From the NCBI GenBank assembly GCA_030756715.1, contig JAVBJD010000009.1:1-32235 (forward strand): a stretch of 32,235 bases of DNA. The letters are read 5' to 3'. Positions 9,290 to 18,135 of the stretch are shown one piece after another. The position numbers and the translations under genes are program-made. The DNA comes from Conexivisphaerales archaeon (GTDB lineage Archaea; Thermoproteota; Nitrososphaeria; Conexivisphaerales; UBA164). Position 1 is the stretch's first letter; the number at the start of each line of letters is the position of its first letter. The notes beneath the pieces were generated by a model. That model searched no databases. It saw only the letters and a list, made by a program, of their open reading frames with translations, and was not told the DNA's origin.

Positions 9290-9499
9290 ATGAGCGAAGA
9301 GGAGCACCTAACCCCTGCACAGGTAGTACAGATAGTTGGGAGGACAGGGGTAGCCGGGGAAATAACCCAGGTAAGGCTGAAGATCATGGACGGGCCTGAA
9401 AAGGGAAGGATACTTACAAGGGATGTGAAGGGACCAGTAAAGCTAGGGGACATAATAATGCTCAGAGAGACAGAGAGGGAAGCAAGGAAAATAAAGTGA
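9290..9499 (+). CDS. rps28e: Ribosomal protein S28e
   Basis: [54 protein letters not shown]. Confidence 0.97.
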   Translation: MSEEEHLTPAQVVQIVGRTGVAGEITQVRLKIMDGPEKGRILTRDVKGPVKLGDIIMLRETEREARKIK

Positions 9500-9505
9500 T
9501 AGAAA

Positions 9506-9682
9506 ATGATATCTCAAAAAGTTTGTTCTTTTTGCGGAAGACCGATAAAGCCTGGTACTGGGATCACAGTTATCATGAACGACGGGAGCGTCCTGAGGTT
9601 CTGCAGCTTAAGGTGCAGGATATACATGCTTGAACACAAAAAGGATCCAAGAAAGCTTAAATGGACAGCAAAACATAAGTAA
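9506..9682 (+). CDS. rpl24e: Ribosomal protein L24e (58 aa, below the ORF-track cutoff)
   Basis: Read by hand: [58 protein letters not shown]-stop; CxxC...CxxxC zinc site, between S28e and NDK as in many archaea. Confidence 0.95.
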   Translation: MISQKVCSFCGRPIKPGTGITVIMNDGSVLRFCSLRCRIYMLEHKKDPRKLKWTAKHK

Positions 9683-9687
9683 TCAAT

Positions 9688-10092
9688 ATGAGCGACAGAA
9701 CTTTAATTGTTATAAAGCCTGACGCTGTAAAGAGGGGCCTTATTGGGCAGATAATAAGCCGTTTTGAAGCAAAAGGTTTCGTAATAAGAGAGCTAAAGAT
9801 GATGACCCTTACAAAGGAAAAGGCAGAAGAGTTTTATTCTGTTCATAAAGGGAAACCTTTTTTTAAGGATCTTGTTGATTTTATAACTTCTGGGCCTGTT
9901 GTAGCAGCAGTCCTGGAGGGAAGAAACGCGGTAGAAGCTGTTCGAATAATGATAGGGAGCACAGACGCTTCAAAAGCTCCCCCGGGTTCTATAAGGGGGG
10001 ACTTTTCCTTAGGGCTCACGGACAACAGCATCCACGCCAGCGATTCGTTGGAAAGCTTTCAGAGAGAAGCAAAAGCGCTTGATTTGATTTGA
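9688..10092 (+). CDS. ndk: Nucleoside diphosphate kinase
   Basis: [47 protein letters not shown]. Confidence 0.98.
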   Translation: MSDRTLIVIKPDAVKRGLIGQIISRFEAKGFVIRELKMMTLTKEKAEEFYSVHKGKPFFKDLVDFITSGPVVAAVLEGRNAVEAVRIMIGSTDASKAPPGSIRGDFSLGLTDNSIHASDSLESFQREAKALDLI

Positions 10093-11186
10093 CAGAAAGC
10101 TATAAAGAATTTGCAACTTATAATGGCTTAAATTATATAAAGCAAGATACTGACTTCAGAAAATACGAAGCCATAGCGTTTGATGTGGATGGAACGCTCG
10201 TTGACTCGCGGTTGTCTTATAACGAGACAATCTATCATACCGTTTCCATGTTTTTTCAATGGTCAGTTGGTTTTAAACCCCCAAAGGATGAAATAAAGAA
10301 TTCGATAGCAAAGTTAAGGCTGACGGGCGGGTTCAACAATGACTGGGACACTTCTTATACCATTCTTATAGGCCTTTTCTCTGGCCTTCCAGATGAACTG
10401 TTAAAGATTATTTCATCTCCAGAATACAGGTTCTTCAAGAGCTTTACAAAGATTAAGGTTAACAGGGAAAGCTTGACAGAGGCATCTATAAAAGCACTGA
10501 ATTACCTGTTGATGTACGCGGACAACAGGGGGCTGCAGAGCATAGAAGAAGGGATCAGGAAGCTTTACAACAAAAAGGACAAGCTGAATTACCTGACTGA
10601 AATCAAAAACAAGCTGAATTACCCGAGCTTGCCGGGAAAAAGCATACTTTCGAGCGTTTTTGAGGAGCTGTACCTCGGGACAGACCTTTACACCGAAATG
10701 TGGCAGGTCGAGCCAGTTTTCAAGGTAAAAAAAGGACTTATAGAAGAAGAAAAGGTTGTGCTTGATAACGACGTCAAGTTATTCATTAAAAAGAGGTTCG
10801 GAAACAGGATAGGCATAGCAAGCGGAAGGCCAAGGAAAGCTGCAATGAGAACTCTAAAAGACCTTATCGGGAGCTTCTTTAACTCAGAGGGTTCTTTTTT
10901 CATAGATGACGCATACTACAAATCAAAGAACGAATGGCTCGGCAAGCCAAACCCATTTCTGATCGAACAGGTCTTCAAAAGCCTAAATGTACGCAGTTGC
11001 CTTTACATTGGGGATTCATACGAGGATATGTTAATGGTAAAAAACGCAAAAGACCACGGGTATGAAGCAGGGTTCGTCGGGGTCTACGGCTTTTCAGCAG
11101 ACCCAAAGAGCTTCGTTCATAAATTCATAGAAACGGGAGCTGACGCTGTTCTTCCTTCTGTAAACGATATAAAATTTTTATTTTAA
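10089..11186 (+). CDS. HAD-superfamily hydrolase with large cap insertion (TIGR01548-like, tentative)
   Basis: [20 protein letters not shown] motif [17 protein letters not shown] motif IV; about 250 aa between. Start overlaps ndk stop. Confidence 0.85.
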   Translation: MTESYKEFATYNGLNYIKQDTDFRKYEAIAFDVDGTLVDSRLSYNETIYHTVSMFFQWSVGFKPPKDEIKNSIAKLRLTGGFNNDWDTSYTILIGLFSGLPDELLKIISSPEYRFFKSFTKIKVNRESLTEASIKALNYLLMYADNRGLQSIEEGIRKLYNKKDKLNYLTEIKNKLNYPSLPGKSILSSVFEELYLGTDLYTEMWQVEPVFKVKKGLIEEEKVVLDNDVKLFIKKRFGNRIGIASGRPRKAAMRTLKDLIGSFFNSEGSFFIDDAYYKSKNEWLGKPNPFLIEQVFKSLNVRSCLYIGDSYEDMLMVKNAKDHGYEAGFVGVYGFSADPKSFVHKFIETGADAVLPSVNDIKFLF

Positions 11187-11297
11187 AGCTTAAAACACGA
11201 GCGACATTAACCACAAAGATTCTGAATTTGTTCTGCTTTTAAAAAAACGTTTGATTTAACAGTAGCATTTAAAACTTTTAATAAAAAACATATAAAT

Positions 11298-11741
11298 ATG
11301 AGCGTTAACGAGATCGAACACTCCGCGGGGGGTGTTGTGTTTAAAGAAAATAAAAGCGGTCCCCTCTACTTAGTGTTGATGAGCAAGAGGAGGATCTGGG
11401 AGTTCCCGAAGGGCCACCTGGAGCCCGGGGAAGATACCAGGATGGCCGCAATAAGGGAAGTTAAAGAGGAAACAGGTTTAAACGACCTGGAGATTTTTGA
11501 CGGCTTCAGCTTTACGATAAACTATGAGTTCTTTAAAAACGGAAGCAAGGTAAAGAAAGACGTGGTGTATTATATCATGAAGACGAATTCTCAGAGCGTA
11601 ACGATAAGTGAGGAGCACATAGGTTATATGTGGCTTTCCTATGCAAAGGCCCTTGACACTTTAACCCACAAGAACTCAAAAAACCTTTTGATGGAAGTAA
11701 ATTCCTGGCTGATGGCTCTCAACGGTTCGTGGCGAGCATAA
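11298..11741 (+). CDS. Nudix hydrolase (diadenosine-polyphosphate/MutT type)
   Basis: Nudix box GHLEPGEDTRMAAIREVKEETGL. Confidence 0.93.
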   Translation: MSVNEIEHSAGGVVFKENKSGPLYLVLMSKRRIWEFPKGHLEPGEDTRMAAIREVKEETGLNDLEIFDGFSFTINYEFFKNGSKVKKDVVYYIMKTNSQSVTISEEHIGYMWLSYAKALDTLTHKNSKNLLMEVNSWLMALNGSWRA

Positions 11742-11793
11742 ACTTTAATCAAAAATATTTTATTAATCATTAAAAAGGTTTAACTTTTATAAC

Positions 11794-11802
11794 TTTATAT
11801 AA
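11794..11802 (+). promoter_or_regulatory. TATA box TTTATATAA for the wHTH/ATP-cone gene
   Basis: About 30 nt upstream of the TTG start at 11829. Confidence 0.6.
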
Positions 11803-11804
11803 TA

Positions 11805-11818
11805 CTGTTAACTAACAG
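11805..11818. promoter_or_regulatory. Perfect inverted repeat CTGTTA-AC-TAACAG, operator candidate
   Basis: 6-bp perfect half-sites, 2-nt spacer, between TATA box and start codon of the HTH protein. Confidence 0.5.
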
Positions 11819-11828
11819 TCTAAGAGAT

Positions 11829-13646
11829 TTGAGCAGCAATCTTATGACAAAAAGGTTAAAAATAATATTTTCTGTACTCGCTTCAAAGAGCAGACTTGAG
11901 ATACTCAAAATACTTTCTGCAAAGGGTGGCATGACTTACACTGAGCTCAAGGAAGCTTCAGGCTTTACTCCAAAAAGAGAGTCCGGAAAGTTCGCTTATC
12001 ATTTGAAAAAGCTCGTTCAGCAGAACCTTGTAGTGCAGAACAAGCAGGAGAGGAAGTACATGATCGCCCCACTCGGCAGACTTGTGCTTTCTCTTGCAAA
12101 ACAGATAGAGGAAGAGTCACTAGTTTCTTCTGGCAGGCTTTACGTAAGGGAATCTTCTCAGAAGATAGAGGAATTCGACACTTCAAAGATAGTCCAGAGC
12201 CTTATAAAAGAAGCTAACGTGCCTGTTGAAGTTGCCCAGAACATAGCTAGCGAAGCTGAGTCAAGAATATACAAGTTCCAGCTGGCATACCTGACTTCAC
12301 CCCTGATAAGGGAAATAGTTAATTCAATTTTGCTGGAGCAGGGAATGGAACAGTACTGGAAAAAGCTGAGCAGGCTCGGAATACCGGTTTACGACCTTGA
12401 GCTCATGCTTGAAGATACTAGCAAAGAGGGTGAGGGTTTCGAGGACCTCGTCTACAGGGCGGCAGAAAGGATATTTTCAGATTATCTCGTAAGATCGGAC
12501 CTGCCAACAGACCTTATAGACGCTCATTTTAACGGAGAAATACACCTTCCTTACCCACATAACTGGATGTTCAAACCGGACATAGTTGCCCTTGACTTTA
12601 CCATGTTAAGCGAGAGCGTAAGCGCTCAGGGGGGTTCAAACTGGAACAGGTTTGTAAGCATGGTCTACGGTCTGTCAAGAGAAACGAATTCTGAAGTCTT
12701 TATAAAGGTGGACAGCGATTATCTGAAAAAAGTAAAGGGCGAAACCTTTACTTTGCTTCACAGTTTGTTGCCCAGCACTGCGAGGTCTCCTCTGATCACG
12801 ATCCACCTTGAAGACGCTGACGAAGAGCTGATAAAAGAGTACCGGGACTACCTTTTCAAAATAAAGAAGCCAAAAGTTGTTCTGAGCGTTAAAGGCAACA
12901 AGATAAAGGACAGCATACCTTTAATACTGGTAAACAACGACTACAAAACGGCAACGGGCTTCAAGTTGAGCGAAGAAAAGGGGCTTGAAATGGGGATAAT
13001 ATCAGCTTCAGTGAACCTGCCACATCTGGCAAATGAAGCGCAGAACGAGGAAAGCTATTTTAAAGTTAAGGTTCTTTTACTTAAGGACATACTGCAGGAC
13101 GCTATTGCACAGAGGAACAAGCTGTTGAACGGCAGGCTGCTGATGGGGCTTTTACCTTCTTTAAAGGAAATAGCGGTCAAGCACCCATCTGAATACATTA
13201 CTTCCTTGGTCAACCTTGCTGGCCTCAGAGAGAGCATGATAATGCTGAACATAAACCAAGATGAAGTAACAAAGAAGGAGACGGAGCTCATAGAGCTTTT
13301 GCAGGAAAAAGTTGGATATCCTGTTTCCTGGATTCAGGACGACTCCGGGGAAAGACTGGCTTACCTTGATTCGCAGAAGCTAGGAAAAAAGTACAACCCG
13401 CAACCGTATTCCCTTGGGCTGGAAGTTTATGAAAAAAACGGATTTGACGCTCAGGAGGTAAGGGAACTGAACAGGCACCTCAAGGGGGGCTTGAGATTAT
13501 CCCTGGGATTCCACATAGACGATAAGATAACTTACCTTTATAAAGAGAAAGAAATCAAATGCAAAAAGTGCGGCTGGATGAACCCAGTATCGCTGAAAAA
13601 CTGTAGACACTGCGGCTTTCCGCTTGAAATCTCAGTAAAAGCTTAG
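11829..13646 (+). CDS. wHTH + ATP-cone + NrdD-like (glycyl-radical-less) + C-terminal zinc ribbon; putative nucleotide-sensing regulator
   Basis: ArsR-like HTH (SKSRLEILKILSAKGGMTYTELKEASGF...FAYHLKKLVQQNLV); ATP-cone IEEFDTSKIVQSLIKEANV...VNSILLEQGM; NrdD-like HFNGEIHLPYPHNW, MGIISASVNLPHLANEA, SGERLAYLDSQKLG; only Cys are CKKC...CRHC near the C-terminus. Confidence 0.8.
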   Translation: MSSNLMTKRLKIIFSVLASKSRLEILKILSAKGGMTYTELKEASGFTPKRESGKFAYHLKKLVQQNLVVQNKQERKYMIAPLGRLVLSLAKQIEEESLVSSGRLYVRESSQKIEEFDTSKIVQSLIKEANVPVEVAQNIASEAESRIYKFQLAYLTSPLIREIVNSILLEQGMEQYWKKLSRLGIPVYDLELMLEDTSKEGEGFEDLVYRAAERIFSDYLVRSDLPTDLIDAHFNGEIHLPYPHNWMFKPDIVALDFTMLSESVSAQGGSNWNRFVSMVYGLSRETNSEVFIKVDSDYLKKVKGETFTLLHSLLPSTARSPLITIHLEDADEELIKEYRDYLFKIKKPKVVLSVKGNKIKDSIPLILVNNDYKTATGFKLSEEKGLEMGIISASVNLPHLANEAQNEESYFKVKVLLLKDILQDAIAQRNKLLNGRLLMGLLPSLKEIAVKHPSEYITSLVNLAGLRESMIMLNINQDEVTKKETELIELLQEKVGYPVSWIQDDSGERLAYLDSQKLGKKYNPQPYSLGLEVYEKNGFDAQEVRELNRHLKGGLRLSLGFHIDDKITYLYKEKEIKCKKCGWMNPVSLKNCRHCGFPLEISVKA

Positions 13647-13680
13647 AAATCCCGAACGATCTTTTTGGGTTTTATTGTTT

Positions 13681-14112
13681 TTAAACGCTTTTAGATGCAC
13701 ACTGAAGCATGTCCCTGACTATCTTCTTTATAGTGTTGACAACTATTGAGCTGGAGATCGTGCCTATCATGCCCGAGACTTTAGGGTCTGCAGAATAGCC
13801 AAGGTAGTTGCCATCGTCTGAACTTTTAAGATAAATGGTTACAGCCGATTCAAAGTTGCCCAGGTTGCTTGTCCCCTGCATCGAAAGCAGAGCTTCCTTT
13901 TTGAGCTGATCGTTTTTCTCTATGGAAACGGTAACGTCAAAAGTCCCCTTTATGAAGCCTATCCCCTGTTTTATCTTAGCTTTGATCACGTTGTTGGAAA
14001 CGTTCCATTCAACAACCCCGGGAACGCACTTTATTATCTTTTCAGGGTCTGACAGGTAATCCCAGACTTTATCTGGGTTTGCTTCTATTTTTTCGCTCCC
14101 TTCAATTTTCAT
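13681..14112 (-). CDS. coxG: CoxG-family (SRPBCC fold) protein
   Basis: MKIEGSEKIEANPDKVWDYLSDPEKIIKCVPGV and the following conserved pattern; adjacent to Mo-hydroxylase genes. Confidence 0.9.
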   Translation of the reverse strand: MKIEGSEKIEANPDKVWDYLSDPEKIIKCVPGVVEWNVSNNVIKAKIKQGIGFIKGTFDVTVSIEKNDQLKKEALLSMQGTSNLGNFESAVTIYLKSSDDGNYLGYSADPKVSGMIGTISSSIVVNTIKKIVRDMLQCASKSV

Positions 14113-14186
14113 TTATTTATAAAATTGGAAATCTGCTTATAAAAGTATTATTTCAAAAAAATATGAAATTTTTAACCGCTAAAAGT

Positions 14187-14672
14187 TCAGAACGTCTCAG
14201 GAGAGCCGTCTTTATAGAACGCCCTCGCGCTTTTAACAGCTTCTTTTATCTGAAAGTAAGTGCCGCACCTGCATATGACCCCCTTTAGCTTTTCGCTTAT
14301 TTCCTGGTCGTCAGCATCTGGGTTAGACGAAAGGACGCTGTGAGCTGTAGTAACAAAAGCAGGCGTACAGAAACCACACTGCATGGCCCCGTGCTTTACA
14401 AAAGACTCCATCAGTACCCTTGCCCTTTTATTGTTATATAGACCTTCAGCTGTCAGGATCTCTGAACCGTCAACTTCCACTGAAAGCAGCATACAGCTTT
14501 TCATGGGCTTATTGTCTATCAGGACCGTGCAGAGCCCGCATTCCCCTCTCCAGCAAGCTGCTTTAACGCTGGTTATACCGAGCCTGGTTCTAAGAGTGTC
14601 AAGGAGTATCTCGTTATCCTCGACAATTAAGTGCCTGAAAACGCCGTTTACATTAATTCTGATCTCTTTCAT
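14187..14672 (-). CDS. Mo-hydroxylase small subunit, two [2Fe-2S] (CoxS family)
   Basis: ACWRGECGLCTVLIDNKPMKSC; MQCGFCTPAF; VICRCGTY. Confidence 0.96.
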   Translation of the reverse strand: MKEIRINVNGVFRHLIVEDNEILLDTLRTRLGITSVKAACWRGECGLCTVLIDNKPMKSCMLLSVEVDGSEILTAEGLYNNKRARVLMESFVKHGAMQCGFCTPAFVTTAHSVLSSNPDADDQEISEKLKGVICRCGTYFQIKEAVKSARAFYKDGSPETF

Positions 14673-15525
14673 CTAAGAACACCTCTTTAACGGCCTGAAG
14701 AGAAAGGTATCTTATCACGTTCTTTCTGAAGTCAGAAGAAGCGAGGAGGTCGTCCACGGGGTTCACGTTCAGCTGAAGGTACCTCTCCAGCTTTTCTACG
14801 TTCGTGCCAAAATCTTTATCGAAGTCCCAGTCCACGTCTGACTCTCTTATCGTTATGGGAGTTTCAGATGCAGAACCTATTACAAGGTTGAACCTTTTTT
14901 CTTCAGTAAAATATGTCAGAGCGACAGTAGCGAGGCCGTATTCGCTTCCGTTTGCAAACTTCAGGTATGTCCCGCGAACCTTTCTCAAAGGTATGAGCGC
15001 CCTGCTGATTATTTCGTCATCGTCAACGTTGATCTGACCAAGTCCGAGAACAAGGCCGTTGACAGGCACAACCCTTGAAGAGCTTTTTTTCGATATTTCA
15101 GCTTCAGCTTCCATAGATATAAGGGCAGGATAAGCGTCACCCCAGGGCACAGCTTCTGCAAGGTCTCCAACTAGCGTTCCCATGTTCCTTATTGTAGGAT
15201 CCGCTATATTTTTGACAGCCCTGTAAAGTGTGGGCAGGCTGTTCTTGATAGACCCGGACTCAAGCTCGCTCAGGTGCACGTTTGCACCTACTGCAAGCAC
15301 TCCCCCTTTTATCTGTAGAGTTTTCAGCTCGGGCACCTTTGAAATGGAGATCACGTATTCTGGAGCTGTCAACCTTTCTTTCATAAAAGCAAGCAACCCT
15401 ACTCCGCCTGACATAATTTTAGCGTTCCCGCTGTGCTCGTGAAGAGAGCTCAGAAGTTCTTCGAGAGAATCAGGCCTTAAATATTTGAACTTTGGGAGAG
15501 TAAAATACGGTCCTCCAAAGCTCAT
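14653..15525 (-). CDS. Mo-hydroxylase FAD subunit (CoxM family)
   Basis: FKYLRPDSLEELLSSL, GGVGLLAFMKERL, TIRNMGTLVGDLAEAVPWGDAYPALI; overlaps neighbouring subunit genes. Confidence 0.95.
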   Translation of the reverse strand: MSFGGPYFTLPKFKYLRPDSLEELLSSLHEHSGNAKIMSGGVGLLAFMKERLTAPEYVISISKVPELKTLQIKGGVLAVGANVHLSELESGSIKNSLPTLYRAVKNIADPTIRNMGTLVGDLAEAVPWGDAYPALISMEAEAEISKKSSSRVVPVNGLVLGLGQINVDDDEIISRALIPLRKVRGTYLKFANGSEYGLATVALTYFTEEKRFNLVIGSASETPITIRESDVDWDFDKDFGTNVEKLERYLQLNVNPVDDLLASSDFRKNVIRYLSLQAVKEVFLDERDQN

Positions 15526-17918
15526 TCCGCCATTACCTCCTTCAGTGATTCCTGAAAGCTCTTCAGAGCTTTTGAAAAGAGTTCTGGCTTCTGCTTCATG
15601 ATCTCTCTCCAGACCTTTTCCGCGCTCATGGGCAGTTCGTTCATCTTTACGCCTGTTGCGTTAAAGACAGCGTTTGCTATAGCAGGGGCTACAGCTATCA
15701 TAACGTGCTCACCTATGCCCCTCGCACCTAGAGGACCGTCTTTCTGAGGGGTTTCAATGAAACTCTCTTTTATTTCAAAATCACAGTCTGTAATCCTGGG
15801 AACATAATAGTGCGTGAGGTTCGGGTTAAGCACCCAGCCCGAATCGTCGAACTTTATTTCTTCGAAAAGCGCAGAGCCGAGGCCCATTATAAAGCCGCCG
15901 TCTGCCTGGCCAATAAGGGTCAAAAGGTTGATGACCTTCCCGACGTCAAAAACCTGGACAGCTCTCAGCACCTTTATTTCGCCTGTTATCAGGTTCAGCT
16001 CCACTTCAACCGCTGTAGCTCCGTAGGTGTGAAAAACGGTGTTCGATCCGTGACCTTTTTCGTCCAGAAAAGTGTTCAGCACTGGGATGTAAGAACCCCT
16101 GCCTATCACAGGTCCTCCGACGCTCGTGCCATCGCTGAAAGTGTAGCCGTTTGCGAACTCCCTGAGCTCTTTCCTTATCCATGGATGTGTCCTTGAGAAA
16201 ACGTAACCCCCAGAGACCTCAACGTCGTCTTCTGGAACCCTGAAAACAGCCGAAGCGATCTTCTTAACCTGACCCTTGGCGTCCTCTATAGCCCTCAAAA
16301 CTGCTATCCCGTCAGAGAAAAGCCCCCTGCTTCCAACTGTCTGCCACGTGTAAGCGCTCCTGTCAGTGTCTACTCCTTCAGTCTGAACAACCTTAACGCT
16401 TTCAAGTGGGACTCCAAACTCTTCAGCAACTATCATGGCAAGGCCTGTTGGAGTTCCCTGTCCCATGCTTCCCGTTCCAGTTATCACATCAACAGTACCG
16501 TCTTCGTTGAGCTTTACGACGGCAGAAGCAGCCGCGTTGGATGGCTGAGATGGAGCCTTCACGAGCATGGAGAGGCCCTTCCCAATGACCGTCCACGGAA
16601 CAGATGGGTTTTCAACCTTATCAATTTCTATAAGCCCTGCGGCTGTCCTCAAAACGCCTTCCGGGTTGCCTTCATCTTCCCTTACCTTTTCTCCGGTTGC
16701 CCTTTCTGAAAAACCGGGTTTGAGCAGGTTAACTGCCCTTATGCTAACGGGATCCATTTTGAGCTCATGTGCGGCCCTGTCAAGGATCTGTTCAAGGGGC
16801 CAGTGATTTTCAGGATGACCGAAACCCCTCATAGCAGTAGTTGGTATCTTGTTTGTGTATACGGCCAGAGATTTCACGTTAACGTTTTCTATTTCATAAG
16901 AGCCTTCTGCTGAATAACCGGCTGTCCTGGCTACGTTAACAGTATAGTCAGCATAAGCCCCTGCGTCCAGAAAGAACTCCGCTTTGTAAGCCAGAAACCT
17001 GCCTTCTTTTGAGAAACCGGCCCTGACTTTAGCCAAAAAGAGATCCCTGCTTGGGGCTGAAGTCATCTGTTCAGCCCTGCTGAGCACCAGCTTTACAGGC
17101 CTGTTGCCAGCTTTTTTAGAAAGAAGAGCAACCAGGGCTTCCCAACCCAGCCCTGCTTTTAAACCGAACCCACCTCCTATCGGCGGCGCGTGGACTATGA
17201 CCCTGTTCAAAGGAACGCCAAGGGATTTTGAAAGCAAAAACCTAGTAGCAAAAGGCGACTGGACGCTGCTCCAGAGCTCAACTACGTTGTCAGGCCTCCA
17301 GTAACCTATTGAGTTCTGGACTTCCATCGCAGCATGACTTATCTGGGGAATCCTGAATGTGTCCTCTATTACAACGCTCGATTCTTTCAACCCTTTTTCG
17401 ACGTCCCCTTTTACTAAGTTGAACTCGTTTGCTATGTTTGTTCCAGGGACTGGCCTGAACCCCGGGAAAACGCTGTAGTCAGCGAGGTCTTCATGAACCA
17501 AGGGAGCATCTTTTTCAAGAGCTTTTTCAACGTCCAGGACAGGCTCCAATGGTTCGTAGTCGACGTTAACCTTTTCAGCAGCTTCTTCCGCTGAGCTCAT
17601 ATCGGTAGCGATTACCGCCGCAACAGGATGGCCGACCCATCTAACTTTGTTAACCGCGAGCACATCCCTGTCTGAAACGTAAATGCCGAGCCTGAAAGGG
17701 AAATCCTTGCCTGTTGCTACGGCTACAACGCCAGGAACTTTGAGGGCTTCCTCAAAGCTCAGTGACCTGATCTTTGCGTGAGCGTACTTGCTTGTTACGA
17801 GTTTAGCGTAAAGCATCCCGGGAAGGCTTATGTCAAAACTGTACCTGAGCGTTCCTGTAACTTTAAGCCAGGAATCTACCTGAGGCACCTTTTCGCCTAA
17901 TACTGTTCGAGAGTTCAA
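15522..17918 (-). CDS. Mo-hydroxylase large subunit (xanthine/aldehyde dehydrogenase-CoxL superfamily; not form I CODH)
   Basis: PPIGGGFGLKAGL, TTAMRGFGHPENHWPLEQ, GPLGARGIGEH (catalytic Glu). Lacks the AYxCSFR form I CODH loop. Confidence 0.94.
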   Translation of the reverse strand: MNSRTVLGEKVPQVDSWLKVTGTLRYSFDISLPGMLYAKLVTSKYAHAKIRSLSFEEALKVPGVVAVATGKDFPFRLGIYVSDRDVLAVNKVRWVGHPVAAVIATDMSSAEEAAEKVNVDYEPLEPVLDVEKALEKDAPLVHEDLADYSVFPGFRPVPGTNIANEFNLVKGDVEKGLKESSVVIEDTFRIPQISHAAMEVQNSIGYWRPDNVVELWSSVQSPFATRFLLSKSLGVPLNRVIVHAPPIGGGFGLKAGLGWEALVALLSKKAGNRPVKLVLSRAEQMTSAPSRDLFLAKVRAGFSKEGRFLAYKAEFFLDAGAYADYTVNVARTAGYSAEGSYEIENVNVKSLAVYTNKIPTTAMRGFGHPENHWPLEQILDRAAHELKMDPVSIRAVNLLKPGFSERATGEKVREDEGNPEGVLRTAAGLIEIDKVENPSVPWTVIGKGLSMLVKAPSQPSNAAASAVVKLNEDGTVDVITGTGSMGQGTPTGLAMIVAEEFGVPLESVKVVQTEGVDTDRSAYTWQTVGSRGLFSDGIAVLRAIEDAKGQVKKIASAVFRVPEDDVEVSGGYVFSRTHPWIRKELREFANGYTFSDGTSVGGPVIGRGSYIPVLNTFLDEKGHGSNTVFHTYGATAVEVELNLITGEIKVLRAVQVFDVGKVINLLTLIGQADGGFIMGLGSALFEEIKFDDSGWVLNPNLTHYYVPRITDCDFEIKESFIETPQKDGPLGARGIGEHVMIAVAPAIANAVFNATGVKMNELPMSAEKVWREIMKQKPELFSKALKSFQESLKEVMAE

Positions 17919-18101
17919 GTAAAGAATTTAACTCTCTTTTTGTTTATTAAAATTGCCGTGTTCGTTTGTTCGATAATCAAGAGTTTATGTAAAAAATATA
18001 CAGGTTTTCTGATCAAAGGGGAAAAAAATTAAACAGAAGCTTTGTTTTTTGCGTTAGTCATTTGGCTAAAAAAACCTTTTTTTGAATAAAAAACGTTTAC
18101 G

Positions 18102-18110
18102 TTTATATAA
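18102..18110 (+). promoter_or_regulatory. TATA box TTTATATAA of the malic enzyme gene
   Basis: About 30 nt upstream of in-frame TTG 18136, implying a leaderless mRNA. Confidence 0.6.
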
Positions 18111-18135
18111 TCGTGTGTGTTTACATTTATTTAAA

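Noticed and set aside
15522-17918. Calling the CoxL-like protein an aerobic CO dehydrogenase
   Set aside because: The active-site region reads TTAMRGFGHPEN, without the AYxCSFR form I signature, and no CoxDEF accessory genes are nearby; only superfamily assignment is justified.
18082-18135. Upstream start of malic enzyme giving [18 protein letters not shown]
   Set aside because: This stretch contains the TATA box 18102-18110; the TTG at 18136 is at leaderless distance and gives a normal N-terminus.
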